Below are positions 34,501 to 43,173 of a stretch of DNA of 64,000 nt, piece after piece. The notes below the pieces were generated by a model, which was given only the letters and a program-made list of their open reading frames with translations, was not told where the DNA came from and ran no database searches. Position 1 is the first letter of the stretch. The number at the start of each line of letters is the position of its first letter. Position numbers and translations under genes: made by a program. Source of the stretch: an uncultured cyanobacterium (GTDB lineage Bacteria; Cyanobacteriota; Cyanobacteriia; Cyanobacteriales; Nostocaceae); assembly GCA_903848645.1 (NCBI GenBank), contig CAINGU010000073.1, forward strand, positions 1 to 64,000, given 5' to 3'.

Positions 34501-34671
34501 TTTAACAAAAGCTTCTGTACTTCCTCCACCTGAAGAAGAACCAATTTCTAAGACATTCCTGATTTCTGCTGAAGCTGAAATCGCTTGAATTATATTGTAT
34601 AATTCATCATTTTTAATTTCAGGAGCAATTAATGAATTAAGTTGTGATGTTTGATTTTTTGGTTCAGTCAT
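31543..34671 (-). CDS. Large multidomain methyltransferase-like / GT-A-like / GT4 protein with SSKFW tail
   Basis: This 1042-residue protein seems to join three units. Residues about 1-230 look like a class I methyltransferase ([20 protein letters not shown], then [13 protein letters not shown]). Residues about 235-540 are a GT-A-like segment ([31 protein letters not shown]). Residues about 560-900 are a GT4 domain ([49 protein letters not shown]). The tail has a coiled-coil stretch and two copies of a motif around [14 protein letters not shown] (about 965-988 and 1015-1038), also found at the ends of two downstream-encoded proteins. It probably builds and methylates the glycan. The middle domain is the least certain. 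Confidence 0.75.
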   Translation of the reverse strand: MTEPKNQTSQLNSLIAPEIKNDELYNIIQAISASAEIRNVLEIGSSSGGGSTEAFVKGLEKNKNKPLMYCMEVSEVRYSALQKTYSSVDFVKCYNLSSIKVEDFPTVEEVIKFYKENKTNLNNYPLNEIIKWLEQDINYVKNSGVSENGIRKIKEENNIDYFDLVLIDGSEFTGNIELNEVYGAKIIILDDANSFKNYEAHQRLLKDENYILVHQNLNLRNGYSIFKKKGVESIFSELPIHFFTIVLNGMPFIEYHIEVFKQLPFKWHWHIVEGVAELKHDTGWSISLGGKVTDNIHNKGLSKDGTTEYIDTISQRYPENITVYRKPEGQFWDGKKEMVQAPLVNIQEECLLWQVDVDELWTVEQISSARQLFVEHPEKTAAYYWCSYFVGEKLVISSRNCYTQNPQQEWLRTWRFKPGYTWEAHEPPILVERLSNNQIKDIAKVNPFLHEETEKHNLLFQHYAYVLSEQLKFKETYYGYKDAESQWLKLQKPEILPLFLSDYLSWVTDETMVDNAESLGIVPIAQKDNQSNKWKFLLSLEIKEKLTEIKKEKVFPLVAIDAVFFQFLNTGIGRVWRSLFEEWLESGFAKHILILDRNGTAPRISGIRYRKIHSLDYKKTGIDSQTLQEICDEEGVDIFVSTYYTTPISTPSVFLAYDMIPEVMNLDLSLPVWKEKYYSILHACKHITISQNTASDVAKFFPQISLDSISVAYPGIKTLFSIASEEEINQFRNNNKISKPYFIVVGDRIGCQGYKNVEYFFKAFSQLDNKHDLSIVCVGGNPQLEPEMANLVTNTSTYMLKLSDEDLKVAYSGAIALVYPSLYEGFGLPILEAMACGCPVITCKTASIPEVGGDAVIYVSGYNIDELVTALSKVQHPDTRSSLVNAGLEQAKKFSWSKMAEIVADVLMQTAQNIQKQNISVVPSLWEDFRSLQAEFQNLQSQLQSDSKSQLKYPAQLKQALDLINAMETSKFWQLRTSWFNLKRLLGLRVDYFESQVNSNQPTNIQLEEAYTIIEAMQSSKFWQLRTAWFRLKKKIGLPIDE

Positions 34672-34778
34672 TTTGATTATTTGAACTAAAAGTGTATGAT
34701 TAATCTTAAAAAGACGTGATTAGATGATTTATAATCATATCAACTGAGATTATTTTGTTGATTTATTGGCGTTGTTAT

Positions 34779-35699
34779 TTAACTTGATGTTAAACCAAAC
34801 AACTTCTTTAATTTAAACCAAGCTGTTCGTAGTTTCCAGAATTTACTACTTTCCATTGCTTTTATTTCCGTTTGTAGATAATTAATTTTTCTCTCTAAAC
34901 TATTACCTTGATTATCATCTATTTTGGTTCGATTTAGTTCCCAATATCCATTAGGACTAATTAGAACTTGTTGATATTTATTAATTCTAAATTTTAACCA
35001 TCTTTCTTGTTGATAAATTGGGGTATTATTTTGAATCTCAAACATTTCTGTCAGTGCATTTTCTATGTTACTTGAAGTTCCTTCAGAATTATATGAAGCA
35101 ATTAACCTATTAAAATAACCTAACTGCTTTCCATTCTCAGATATAAATGTAGCAACTTTTACAAACCATTCATAATCTGATGCTGATTTATATTTTTCGC
35201 TAAACAAACCAACCTTTTGACTATCGAATAGGCTATAATGGGAAAAACTAGCCTGATGGGGTAAACATCCACAAATTAGTTCTTCTAATACATTGTCTGG
35301 TTTTGGAGGTTTATGTATATAAGAAGAATTTGTGCTAGAACGTACTTCAATATTTCCGTAAACAAATTCATATTTAGGATTTTTATTGATGAAATTAACT
35401 ACATCTGATATTACTTGATTATCTATTAAATAATCATCTGAACCTAAGAAATAAATATAATCTCCAGATGCTAATTTAACTCCTTTATTCATGGCATTAT
35501 AAATACCATGATCAGGCTCACTAATAAACTTAGTAATACCAGATGAATAATTAGCTATAATTTTTTTTGTATTATCTTGAGAATTACCATCAACAATTAT
35601 ATACTCAATGTTTTTATAATCTTGATTAATTACACTTTCAATTGATTGTTTTATGTAATCATCTGAGTTATAGCAGACTGTAATAATTGATATTTTCAT
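34779..35699 (-). CDS. GT2-family glycosyltransferase with SSKFW tail
   Basis: The 306-residue GT-A enzyme starts MKISIITVCYNSDDYIKQSI and has IIVDGNSQDNT, and YFLGSDDYLI as the DxD-type site. It resembles WcaA-like transferases acting on surface sugars. Its last 27 residues (KAMESSKFWKLRTAWFKLKK, then LFGLTSS) form the shared amphipathic tail seen in the proteins at 31543-34671 and 35723-37267, preceded by a short coiled coil. The tail is not part of the catalytic fold. Confidence 0.87.
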   Translation of the reverse strand: MKISIITVCYNSDDYIKQSIESVINQDYKNIEYIIVDGNSQDNTKKIIANYSSGITKFISEPDHGIYNAMNKGVKLASGDYIYFLGSDDYLIDNQVISDVVNFINKNPKYEFVYGNIEVRSSTNSSYIHKPPKPDNVLEELICGCLPHQASFSHYSLFDSQKVGLFSEKYKSASDYEWFVKVATFISENGKQLGYFNRLIASYNSEGTSSNIENALTEMFEIQNNTPIYQQERWLKFRINKYQQVLISPNGYWELNRTKIDDNQGNSLERKINYLQTEIKAMESSKFWKLRTAWFKLKKLFGLTSS

Positions 35700-35722
35700 A
35701 TTATTTTTAGATTATTTAGTAA

Positions 35723-37267
35723 CTAATTGGAAGCCAAAAAATTTTTCAATTTAAACCATGCTTGACGTATTTTCCAAAACTTACTACTTTCCATCCCAGC
35801 AATTATACATTCTAATTGCTGGAATTTAGATTCTAATTGTTGTAATTCAGATCGGCTATGATCTAACTCTGCTATATTAGTTTGTAATTCAGATTGGGAA
35901 AGCTCTAAATTTGCTGTAGTAATTTGCAGATTAGATTGCAATCTCTCAATTATTCCAGAAAAGGGTGCTGGTAATGAAGGAAAGGCAATATAATTTTCGT
36001 AAAAAGAATTTGACACAAAAACTTCTTTACCAATTTCTCCGTCATCTTGTATTTGGTGACACTCATATCCATTATTTATTAAGATATCGAAAACATCTTT
36101 GGCTTGAAGGTTTAAACCTTTCAACATATTTTCAGAAATTTCAAATTGAATAAATCTAATTTTCTTTTCTTTTAAAAGCTCATTAGCTCCCAATAATACA
36201 TGACTTTCTGCTCCCTCAACATCAATTTTTAAGTAATCAATTTTTTCAATCCCATTGTTCCTACAAAATGAGTCTATTGTTAAAGACTTTACACTTTCAG
36301 TCCGAATAATTTCAACATATTTTTCATAATTTTGTTGAGGATCAAGCATCTTAGGTTTACCAATGCTATTCCATCCTGAATAATCTTCTGGAAACTCATT
36401 TATTTCAACCTGGCCTTCTTGTGAAAAAATAGCTATTTGAAATAAACTTACATTTTTACATTGATATTTTTCTATTCGTTCATTAAGCTTGCTAAATGTA
36501 GTAAGTGTAGGTTCAAAAGCATATACTTTTCCTGATTTACCAACTAGCTTACTAAATAAAATGGAGTAATCACCTATATTTGCACCTATATCAAAAACCG
36601 TCATTCCTGGTTGAATCAAATTTCTAACTAAAGTTTGTTCTGATTTTTCAGTATTAAATGAGAATATTTTTTGTCCACAAGCAATCGTTGAGCAATATTC
36701 ATGATTAGTTAGATAATTTTTAGCTATTTCGTTCCATACCCGCTCCGAGCCTTCCCATTCAGGTGTTACGTCATGAAACGCAATCCATCCGCCTTCTTTT
36801 ACTAATGGCAAACACAGTTCAAAGTCTTTCAAAACATTTTTATATTCATGACTACCATCTATAAATATAAAATCTATCTCTTGTTGCCCGACAATCTCAT
36901 ACCATTGACTTAAAATATCATGAGAGTATCCTCTAAGAGGGGTTAAGTGTTCACTAACACCATCCAGAGAAGTATTTTTCTGCCAAATTTCAAAAAAATC
37001 TGACTCTTGACAATCGGAGCTATTTCCTTCCCAAGTTTGAGAATTCCATGTATCAATACAATATATCCTTTTGTTACTTGCCAAACAGGCATACCCCATT
37101 GATGCACTAGAACGTCCCTTAAAAGAGCCAATTTCAACTATAACGGCGCTATCAGGCAAAGCTTTCACTTTATCAAATAAATATTTTTCCTGTCCTGGCA
37201 CTAAAAAGCCATCTATAACGTCTACAATGAGCTTTACATCTTCATAGTTACTATACTTATTGTTCAT
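35723..37267 (-). CDS. Fused methyltransferases (Methyltransf_24-like + FkbM) with SSKFW tail
   Basis: The 514-residue protein has two class I methyltransferase domains. The first (about 25-205) shows VIVEIGSFKGRSSASMGY, IYCIDTW, and IDFIFIDGSHEYKNVLKDFE. The second (about 215-420) is FkbM-like: MTVFDIGANIGDYSILF, VYAFEPTLTTFSKL and IDYLKIDVEGAESHVLLGA. FkbM enzymes O-methylate sugars, so the pair may put one or two methyl groups on the exported glycan. A Gln/Leu/Ser coiled coil (about 445-488) leads into the C-terminal SSKFWKIRQAWFKLK tail. Confidence 0.82.
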   Translation of the reverse strand: MNNKYSNYEDVKLIVDVIDGFLVPGQEKYLFDKVKALPDSAVIVEIGSFKGRSSASMGYACLASNKRIYCIDTWNSQTWEGNSSDCQESDFFEIWQKNTSLDGVSEHLTPLRGYSHDILSQWYEIVGQQEIDFIFIDGSHEYKNVLKDFELCLPLVKEGGWIAFHDVTPEWEGSERVWNEIAKNYLTNHEYCSTIACGQKIFSFNTEKSEQTLVRNLIQPGMTVFDIGANIGDYSILFSKLVGKSGKVYAFEPTLTTFSKLNERIEKYQCKNVSLFQIAIFSQEGQVEINEFPEDYSGWNSIGKPKMLDPQQNYEKYVEIIRTESVKSLTIDSFCRNNGIEKIDYLKIDVEGAESHVLLGANELLKEKKIRFIQFEISENMLKGLNLQAKDVFDILINNGYECHQIQDDGEIGKEVFVSNSFYENYIAFPSLPAPFSGIIERLQSNLQITTANLELSQSELQTNIAELDHSRSELQQLESKFQQLECIIAGMESSKFWKIRQAWFKLKNFLASN

Positions 37268-37308
37268 TTTATTTACCTAAAAAATATTGATATTTAATCT
37301 GAATTAAT

Positions 37309-38052
37309 TTAAAAGCAGATATTTACAAATTTTAAATATTGATCCACAGTATCATTCGCAATACCAGCATATTTAATTTTGCCCTTCTCTAACCAAATAG
37401 CCTTATTACAAGACTGTTGAATAAACTCCATTGAATGCGACACTACTAAAATAGTGACATTATTATCCCAAAACTGATCCATTCTTTGCTTACACTTATT
37501 CTTAAAACTCTCATCTCCCACCGACAAAACCTCATCTAAAATCAAAATATCCGGCTGGACATCTGTAGCAATAGCAAACCCCAAACGAGCCACCATACCC
37601 GAAGATAAACCCTTAACTGGAACTAAAGCATAATCCTCCAACTCGGCAAACTCCAAAATAGAACACGCTCTTGCTTTCATCTCAGCCCTAGAAAAACCCA
37701 ACAATACACCATAAAGCAGTATGTTGTCCATGACAGAAATTTCCGCATCAAAACCTGCTCCCAGTTCAATTAAAGGTGCAACTTGACCCCGAACCCTGAC
37801 AGTACCAGATGTAGGCTGAAGAATCCCAGAAATTATCTTTAATAGAGTGGACTTACCTGAACCGTTCGCCCCAATTATACCTATTTTTTCGCCTTTTTCA
37901 ACCACCAAGTTAATATTATCTAAAACTAATTTCTTAGCAGGTTGCCGATATTTACCCTCTACCACAGAGAGGAGCGTTTTTTTCAAGTCATAGGAAAATT
38001 CCTCTTGAGTCCTTCTCCACAGCGAAACATTATCCAAACGTATTACTTCCAT
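37309..38052 (-). CDS. Polysaccharide ABC exporter, ATP-binding subunit (Wzt/KpsT-like)
   Basis: The 247-residue ATPase has Walker A GANGSGKSTLL, Q-loop, signature LSSGMVARLGFAIA and Walker B ILILDEVLSVGDESF, which with the SVGDxxF motif is typical of O-antigen and teichoic-acid exporters. It lacks the C-terminal carbohydrate-binding domain of long Wzt proteins, so substrate choice would depend on other factors. It starts immediately after the permease gene. Confidence 0.92.
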   Translation of the reverse strand: MEVIRLDNVSLWRRTQEEFSYDLKKTLLSVVEGKYRQPAKKLVLDNINLVVEKGEKIGIIGANGSGKSTLLKIISGILQPTSGTVRVRGQVAPLIELGAGFDAEISVMDNILLYGVLLGFSRAEMKARACSILEFAELEDYALVPVKGLSSGMVARLGFAIATDVQPDILILDEVLSVGDESFKNKCKQRMDQFWDNNVTILVVSHSMEFIQQSCNKAIWLEKGKIKYAGIANDTVDQYLKFVNICF

Positions 38053-38859
38053 TTACAGCAAATCCATAAATTGATGTCGCCACAGATGAAAACAAGTCCA
38101 TCCCAAGGCTAAAATAATGATGCCACTCAGTAAAGCCCCCCAAATTAAACCTAAATCCGGTGGAGAACCTGATAATGTAATCTGACGCAGACTTTCAATA
38201 ATTGGGGATAAAGGATTTAAAGCTAAAAACTGTTTTACCTTTTTTGGTACTATAGCTGCTGGGTAAAATATAGGACTACTTAACCAAATTACAAATACCA
38301 CTAACTCATAAAAGTAAGGAAAGTCTCTAAAAAATACGTACAAAGCACTGACTAAAAACCCAACTCCTGTAGAAACTAAAATCAGTGCGAGAAATGGAAA
38401 TACCAAAGCTAGGACATTGACTAGACTTTTAGAGTTAATCAAAGTCATAATCGCTAGTAACGGCAATGCTCCCACTGAAAACTGAAATACATTGGATGCA
38501 ATCATTGATACTGGAAAAACACTGACTGGCAAGCGAATCTTATTTAATAATGCACCATTTCCGACTACACTGGCTAAAGCTTGGGATGTGCAAGCTGAGA
38601 AAAAATTGATGACTAACAGCCCTGTCAGTGCTGCCAGCATATAGTTAATGACGGAATTACCATAATAAGATGCAAAGGTAGCACCGAAAATAGCAGTGTA
38701 AAGTCCTGTCATAATTAAAGGGTTCAATAGTGACCAATAAACCCCCAAAAAAGAACCTCGATAGCGTACTTTCAGATTTCTTCCTACTAAGACGTGCAGG
38801 AGTTCGCAATAACGCTGCACTTGTAACCAATTTAAATTATCTTTCAGGGAAAGTGTCAT
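38053..38859 (-). CDS. Polysaccharide ABC exporter, permease subunit (Wzm-like, ABC-2)
   Basis: The 268-residue permease has about six hydrophobic helices (e.g. MTGLYTAIFGATFAS, INYMLAALTGLLVINFF, FLALILVSTGVGFLVSALYV), with the N-terminal VLVGRNLKVRYRGSFLG block and the PIIESLRQITL end typical of ABC-2 exporters of O-antigen. ATG 38859 (MTLSLKDN) is preferred to GTG 38880. It is the first gene of the polysaccharide operon and pairs with the ATPase at 37309-38052. Confidence 0.92.
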   Translation of the reverse strand: MTLSLKDNLNWLQVQRYCELLHVLVGRNLKVRYRGSFLGVYWSLLNPLIMTGLYTAIFGATFASYYGNSVINYMLAALTGLLVINFFSACTSQALASVVGNGALLNKIRLPVSVFPVSMIASNVFQFSVGALPLLAIMTLINSKSLVNVLALVFPFLALILVSTGVGFLVSALYVFFRDFPYFYELVVFVIWLSSPIFYPAAIVPKKVKQFLALNPLSPIIESLRQITLSGSPPDLGLIWGALLSGIIILALGWTCFHLWRHQFMDLL

Positions 38860-38976
38860 TCTTATAGCACCATTACACACCAGACAAAACTCATTTGGGC
38901 ATTCTATACTATATGCGTTATATTGTCTGCGATTAATTTTCAGATTAGTGAAATTTTATCTATCTCAGGTAATTAC

Positions 38977-39648
38977 TTACAAACTATCAGAGTCAATACC
39001 TAACTCCCTTAACCGTTGATCCAAAATTGCTACCTTAGCCTCCGCATCATCAGCCCGTCGACGTTCAGTTTCAGCCTTTTCTGCCAATTCTGTGGGTATG
39101 AGTAATTTATCACCTGTATCAAGACGATAAAATCTTAAAAGCTCCCCTTCCACTTCTAGACGCAATCCCAAAGGCTGAGATAAACTATCGGTAATGGGTT
39201 GATAAATCTCATCCTGTAAACGATACCCCTGTAACTTTTTGTTAATCCATTCTCCTTTCGGGTCAAATAACCAATATTCTAAAATCCCTAATTGTTCATA
39301 CAATAACTTCTTTTGCTCTTGGTCTTGCCTTTGAGTTCCTGCGCTAGTCATTTCCAAAACAACTTGGGGAACTTGACCTTCTTCCCAGACCTTATAATTA
39401 TCTCTACCCCCAGGTGGCACATCAAAAATTACCATCACATCTGGCGCTACTCTTAATTTCGGAAAACCTTGAGCATAGTATAAAAACTGATTTGCGAGTA
39501 CCGTTGCTTGTCTTCCTGCTAGGTACTGTTTCAAAACTTCTAAAGTATTTAAAATTGCATAGAGATGTATATAGGTTTCTGCCACAGGTTCTCCATCAGA
39601 GCTAGGATATTCGATGGTGACATCGGTTAACTTTATGGTTGTAGTCAT
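38977..39648 (-). CDS. Uma2-family endonuclease-like protein (DUF820)
   Basis: The 223-residue protein has the Uma2 PD-(D/E)XK pattern: LRVAPDVMVIFDVPPG, then PQVVLEMTSAGTQRQDQEQK, YEQLGILEYWLFDP. A Glu/Ala-rich coiled coil forms the tail. Uma2 genes are abundant in cyanobacteria, often in pairs as here (9 bases from the next). Their biological role is not settled. Confidence 0.9.
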   Translation of the reverse strand: MTTTIKLTDVTIEYPSSDGEPVAETYIHLYAILNTLEVLKQYLAGRQATVLANQFLYYAQGFPKLRVAPDVMVIFDVPPGGRDNYKVWEEGQVPQVVLEMTSAGTQRQDQEQKKLLYEQLGILEYWLFDPKGEWINKKLQGYRLQDEIYQPITDSLSQPLGLRLEVEGELLRFYRLDTGDKLLIPTELAEKAETERRRADDAEAKVAILDQRLRELGIDSDSL

Positions 39649-39657
39649 AGTTTTTTC

Positions 39658-40473
39658 CTAATTAACCACACTATCAGGATCTACACCGAGCGATCGCAAA
39701 CGTGCGGCTAAAAGTTGCACTTTCTCTCTTTCATCTGCTAACTGCTGTTCCGCTGCGAGCGCTTGATTTTGGGCTAATTGAGCTTCTCGTTCCGCTGCGA
39801 GCGCTTGATTTTGGGCTAATTGAGCTTCTCGTTCCGCTGCAAGGGCTTGATTTTGAGCTTCTTGGGCTTCCTTTTGGATCTTTTTAGCCGCTTCTTCTGG
39901 TGTTGGTACTAACTCACCTTCAGATGTAAAATAGCGGAGTTTACTATTTGCCACACCTAAATATAAATTCAGGACTTCACTCCAAAGTAATCCCTGTTCA
40001 TTAGGGACAATTTCCTGATATTGATTTCCTACCAGTTTAAACCCCACAAATTCTAAACTTTCGGGGCTAAACCAAAAATATTCGGGAGTATGAAAGCGAC
40101 TTTCATAGAGAACTTTTTTTAAATTGCGGTCAACTTTTGCCGTACTATCTGATAATAATTCAATAATTAAATCTGGATAACGTCCATCTTCTTCCCAGAC
40201 AACCCAAGAAGTGCGGGGGCGTTTTTCTGTATCTTTGACTAAAAAGAAATCTGGTCCTCTAAATTCTCGATTTTTTAACTGCTGACGACTAAAATAAATA
40301 GTTAGATTTGCACCAATAAAAAAATCATTTTGATCACGCCATAACCACTCTAAGCTAGTTACCAATAATAGTAACTGCATATAATGTAAAGAACTTTCCA
40401 TTTCCGGCTCATCACTTAACAACTGAGTCGCATCGGGCATTTGTTGTTCTAGCTGTTGGGCTGTAACAAACAT
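39658..40473 (-). CDS. Uma2-family endonuclease-like protein with repeat tail
   Basis: The 271-residue Uma2 protein has RGPDFFLVKDTEKRPRTSW, YPDLIIELLSDSTAKVDR, and the YFWFSPESLEFVGF block. From about residue 200 the tail is a charged coiled coil with two and a half copies of a 14-residue unit (NQALAAEREAQLAQ), encoded by a 42-base DNA repeat. It is transcribed just before the second Uma2 gene. The tails of the two proteins end alike (LRELGIDSDSL, LRSLGVDPDSV), suggesting an old duplication. Confidence 0.9.
   Translation of the reverse strand: MFVTAQQLEQQMPDATQLLSDEPEMESSLHYMQLLLLVTSLEWLWRDQNDFFIGANLTIYFSRQQLKNREFRGPDFFLVKDTEKRPRTSWVVWEEDGRYPDLIIELLSDSTAKVDRNLKKVLYESRFHTPEYFWFSPESLEFVGFKLVGNQYQEIVPNEQGLLWSEVLNLYLGVANSKLRYFTSEGELVPTPEEAAKKIQKEAQEAQNQALAAEREAQLAQNQALAAEREAQLAQNQALAAEQQLADEREKVQLLAARLRSLGVDPDSVVN
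39747..39856. repeat. 42-base in-frame tandem repeat inside the Uma2 gene
   Basis: Units begin at 39747, 39789 and 39831 with GTTCCGCTGC. The first two are nearly identical over 42 bases and the third is partial and diverged. Being a multiple of three, copy-number change would only lengthen or shorten the coiled coil. Confidence 0.85.
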
Positions 40474-40581
40474 AAGAGGATACCTACTTGCTTGCTGATT
40501 TAATTTTAAGCCATGGGCAGTGAAAACAGAGTACCAGATTCCGCTACACTGAGATTTGGATTATTTTATTGTAACTAGATC

Positions 40582-40773
40582 ATGGACATCGGACAGAAAG
40601 TTAAGGTGATTCGTTTGCGCGATCGCGTATCCTCTACTATCGCTCAAAAACTCGGAAAAGTTGGCACTATCGAAGGCTACAAAGTCACAGATGGTAAAGG
40701 AATCGGTGTGGTGGTGAAGTTTGACGACAACTTCTCCACCTGGTTTTTTGAAGATGAAATCAAACCAGCTTAG
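40582..40773 (+). CDS. petP: Cytochrome b6f complex subunit PetP (DUF2862)
   Basis: The 63-residue protein (MDIGQKVKVIRLRDRVSSTI, then GKVGTIEGYKVTDGKG, VVKFDDNFSTWFFEDEI) matches the small SH3-like PetP subunit of cyanobacterial cytochrome b6f. It is a peripheral cytoplasmic-side subunit that affects linear electron flow. It starts with a good ATG and lies alone upstream of the ArsA-like gene. Confidence 0.85.
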   Translation: MDIGQKVKVIRLRDRVSSTIAQKLGKVGTIEGYKVTDGKGIGVVVKFDDNFSTWFFEDEIKPA

Positions 40774-40858
40774 TCAAAACAACTTATAGCAGAGGCTAAG
40801 AAGATTGGTTGAGTGCTAAGTTGTAATTGACAAGATCGGCAAAATTGGAAATTGAGTA

Positions 40859-41959
40859 ATGGCCTTGATACTGACATTTTTGGGCAAAAACGGCATCGCT
40901 CGTAGTAAGATAGCGATCGCCGCAGCCAAGCTATTGGCAACACAAGGCAAAAGGGTACTCCTAGCAGGACTAGCAGATCCAACATTGCCAATTCTACTCA
41001 ATACTACTCTGACTCCTGACCCCCAGGAAATCTCTCCCAATCTCCAAGCAGTACAGTTTCAAGCATCTGTACTGCTAGAACGGAACTGGGACGAAGTGAA
41101 AAAATTGGAGGCTCAATACCTCCGCACACCTATTTTCAAAGAGGTTTATGGGCAAGAACTGGTAGCATTACCAGGGATGGATAACGCCCTCGCACTCAAT
41201 GCTATTCGTGAATATGATGCCAGTGGCAAATATGACGCGATTATCTACGATGGTACAGGTGACGCTTCCACCTTGCGAATGTTGGGAATGCCAGAATCTT
41301 TAAGTTGGTATATGAGACGATTCCGGCAATTGTTTGTTAACTCCGATTTAGGCAAAACAATTACCGAATCTCCCCTAATTCAACCTTTAATTAGCAGTCT
41401 TTTTAATGTTAATTGGACTGCTGATAATTTTTCCCAACCCACTAACCAAGTTAATAATTTTCTTGAACAAGGTAGGGCTGCTTTAGCTAATCCTCGGCGT
41501 ATTGCCGCATTTTTGGTGACAACATCAGAACCCATTGATGTGGCAAATTCCCGCTATCTTTGGGGAAGCGCCCAACAAATTGGTTTAACTATTGGTGGGG
41601 CAATACTAGTTGCTGGGTCAGAAAATACTAATTTATCCGAAGAATTTGCACCTCTACCTGTAAGCATAGTTCCTGATGTCTCTAATGGGGAATGGCAACC
41701 TCTCATAGATGCTTTACCCAACTTTGTTGAACAAGCATTACAAGCTAATCAACCAATTGAAATTGACGTACATAATCGCCAAGTACGCTTATTTTTGCCT
41801 GGGTTTGACAAAAAACAAGTCAAACTCACCCAGTACGGGCCAGAAGTCACGGTAGAAGCCGGAGATCAAAGACGCAATATCTTCCTCCCTCCTGCCTTAA
41901 GTGGTAAACCTGTCACTGGTGCAAAGTTTCAAAATAGTTATTTGATAATTTCTTTTTAG
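40859..41959 (+). CDS. ArsA/Get3-like protein with degenerate P-loop and HSP20-like tail
   Basis: The 366-residue protein has the ArsA layout: N-terminal P-loop region, a YDAIIYDGTGDASTLRMLGM block at about 125-145, and a C-terminal beta-sandwich (IEIDVHNRQVRLFLPGFDKK, then TVEAGDQRRNIFLPP) of the ArsA_HSP20 type. The P-loop GKNGIARSK has Ala and Arg where Gly and Lys are expected, although the first signature Lys (K10) is kept. ATP hydrolysis may therefore be lost or altered. It is followed by chlG on the same strand, so a role in handling thylakoid or pigment-protein assembly is possible but unproven. Confidence 0.8.
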   Translation: MALILTFLGKNGIARSKIAIAAAKLLATQGKRVLLAGLADPTLPILLNTTLTPDPQEISPNLQAVQFQASVLLERNWDEVKKLEAQYLRTPIFKEVYGQELVALPGMDNALALNAIREYDASGKYDAIIYDGTGDASTLRMLGMPESLSWYMRRFRQLFVNSDLGKTITESPLIQPLISSLFNVNWTADNFSQPTNQVNNFLEQGRAALANPRRIAAFLVTTSEPIDVANSRYLWGSAQQIGLTIGGAILVAGSENTNLSEEFAPLPVSIVPDVSNGEWQPLIDALPNFVEQALQANQPIEIDVHNRQVRLFLPGFDKKQVKLTQYGPEVTVEAGDQRRNIFLPPALSGKPVTGAKFQNSYLIISF

Positions 41960-42055
41960 TTAGGTAATGGGTAATAGGTAATGGGTAACGGGTAAAAGTT
42001 TTTCCAATTACCTATTACCAATCACCTCTTCCCCAATCACCAATTACCATTACAC
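41960..42055. repeat. Tandem 7-base repeats between ArsA-like gene and chlG
   Basis: GGTAATG/GGTAATA units on the left and ATTACCTATTACC-type units on the right give an imperfect inverted arrangement in the 99-base spacer. Confidence 0.75.
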
Positions 42056-42058
42056 CTT

Positions 42059-43093
42059 ATGTCTGAATCAACTCCCATTAACCCAAGTTCTCAGCCAAAT
42101 GAAGCTGTAGAATCTCCAAATCCAGAAGTTACAATCACAGAAGACCGCAATGCCAAAACTCGACAATTGCTAGGAATGAAAGGTGCAAGTGCTGGGGAAA
42201 CTTCCATTTGGAAAATTCGCTTGCAATTGATGAAACCGATTACCTGGATTCCCTTAATTTGGGGTGTAGTCTGTGGTGCGGCTTCTTCTGGTAACTACAC
42301 CTGGACTTTAGAAAATGTTTTGAAGTCTGCCCTGTGTATGTTGCTTTCTGGTCCTTTATTGACAGGTTATACCCAAACCATCAATGATTATTATGACCGG
42401 GAAATTGACGCAATTAATGAACCTTACCGTCCCATACCTTCTGGGAGAATTTCAGAAAAGCAAGTAATTAGCCAATTCGTGCTTTTACTATTATTAGGAT
42501 ATGGGGTGGCTTACACCTTAGATTTATGGGCAGGTCATCCATTTCCTACTGTTTTAATGTTGTCTGTTTTTGGTAGTTTCATTGCCTATATCTATTCTGC
42601 ACCACCATTAAAATTAAAACAAAATGGTTGGTTAGGAAATTATGCTTTAGGTGCAAGTTACATTGCTTTACCTTGGTGGGCTGGTCATGCTTTATTTGGT
42701 GAACTAAATTGGAAAATTGTCATTCTCACTCTATTCTACAGTTTGGCAGGTTTAGGTATTGCCATTGTCAATGATTTTAAAAGTGTAGAAGGCGATCGCC
42801 AATTAGGTTTACAATCATTACCAGTTATGTTTGGGATACAAACTGCGGCTTTGATTTGTGTCGTCATGATTGACTTATTTCAAGGTTTAGTTGCAGGTTA
42901 TTTGGTGAGTATTCACGAGAATTTATATGCAGCGATTCTCGTCTTATTAATCATTCCCCAAATCACTTTCCAGGATATGTATTTTCTCCGTGACCCCATA
43001 GCCAATGATGTCAAATATCAAGCCAGCGCCCAACCGTTTTTGGTTTTGGGAATGCTAATAACAGGGATAGCATTAGGTCATGCTGGCGTTTAA
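42059..43093 (+). CDS. chlG: Chlorophyll synthase ChlG
   Basis: The 344-residue UbiA-family prenyltransferase joins phytyl or geranylgeranyl diphosphate to chlorophyllide. The diphosphate-binding motifs are NDYYDREIDAINEPYRPIPSG (first Asp-rich, split here around residue 105) and IVNDFKSVEGDRQLGLQSLP near 235. Eight to nine hydrophobic helices are visible. The soluble N-terminus of about 55 residues includes TRQLLGMKGA, typical of ChlG. Length and motifs fit cyanobacterial chlG, not a quinone prenyltransferase. Confidence 0.95.
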   Translation: MSESTPINPSSQPNEAVESPNPEVTITEDRNAKTRQLLGMKGASAGETSIWKIRLQLMKPITWIPLIWGVVCGAASSGNYTWTLENVLKSALCMLLSGPLLTGYTQTINDYYDREIDAINEPYRPIPSGRISEKQVISQFVLLLLLGYGVAYTLDLWAGHPFPTVLMLSVFGSFIAYIYSAPPLKLKQNGWLGNYALGASYIALPWWAGHALFGELNWKIVILTLFYSLAGLGIAIVNDFKSVEGDRQLGLQSLPVMFGIQTAALICVVMIDLFQGLVAGYLVSIHENLYAAILVLLIIPQITFQDMYFLRDPIANDVKYQASAQPFLVLGMLITGIALGHAGV

Positions 43094-43099
43094 ACTTCC

Positions 43100-43126
43100 G
43101 TAGGGGCGGGGTTTTCCCGTCCCTAC
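43100..43126. terminator. Hairpin between convergent chlG and gnd
   Basis: GTAGGGGCGGG pairs with CCCGTCCCTAC (43100-43126) around a T-rich loop, followed by AAAA. It lies in the 80-base gap between two converging stops and belongs to the GTAGGGGCGGGG palindrome family also seen at 19492 and 50242. Confidence 0.6.
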
Positions 43127-43173
43127 AAAAATTTGATCCTTGATTTTTTTAACCCTTGGAGGCAGAAAAATTC

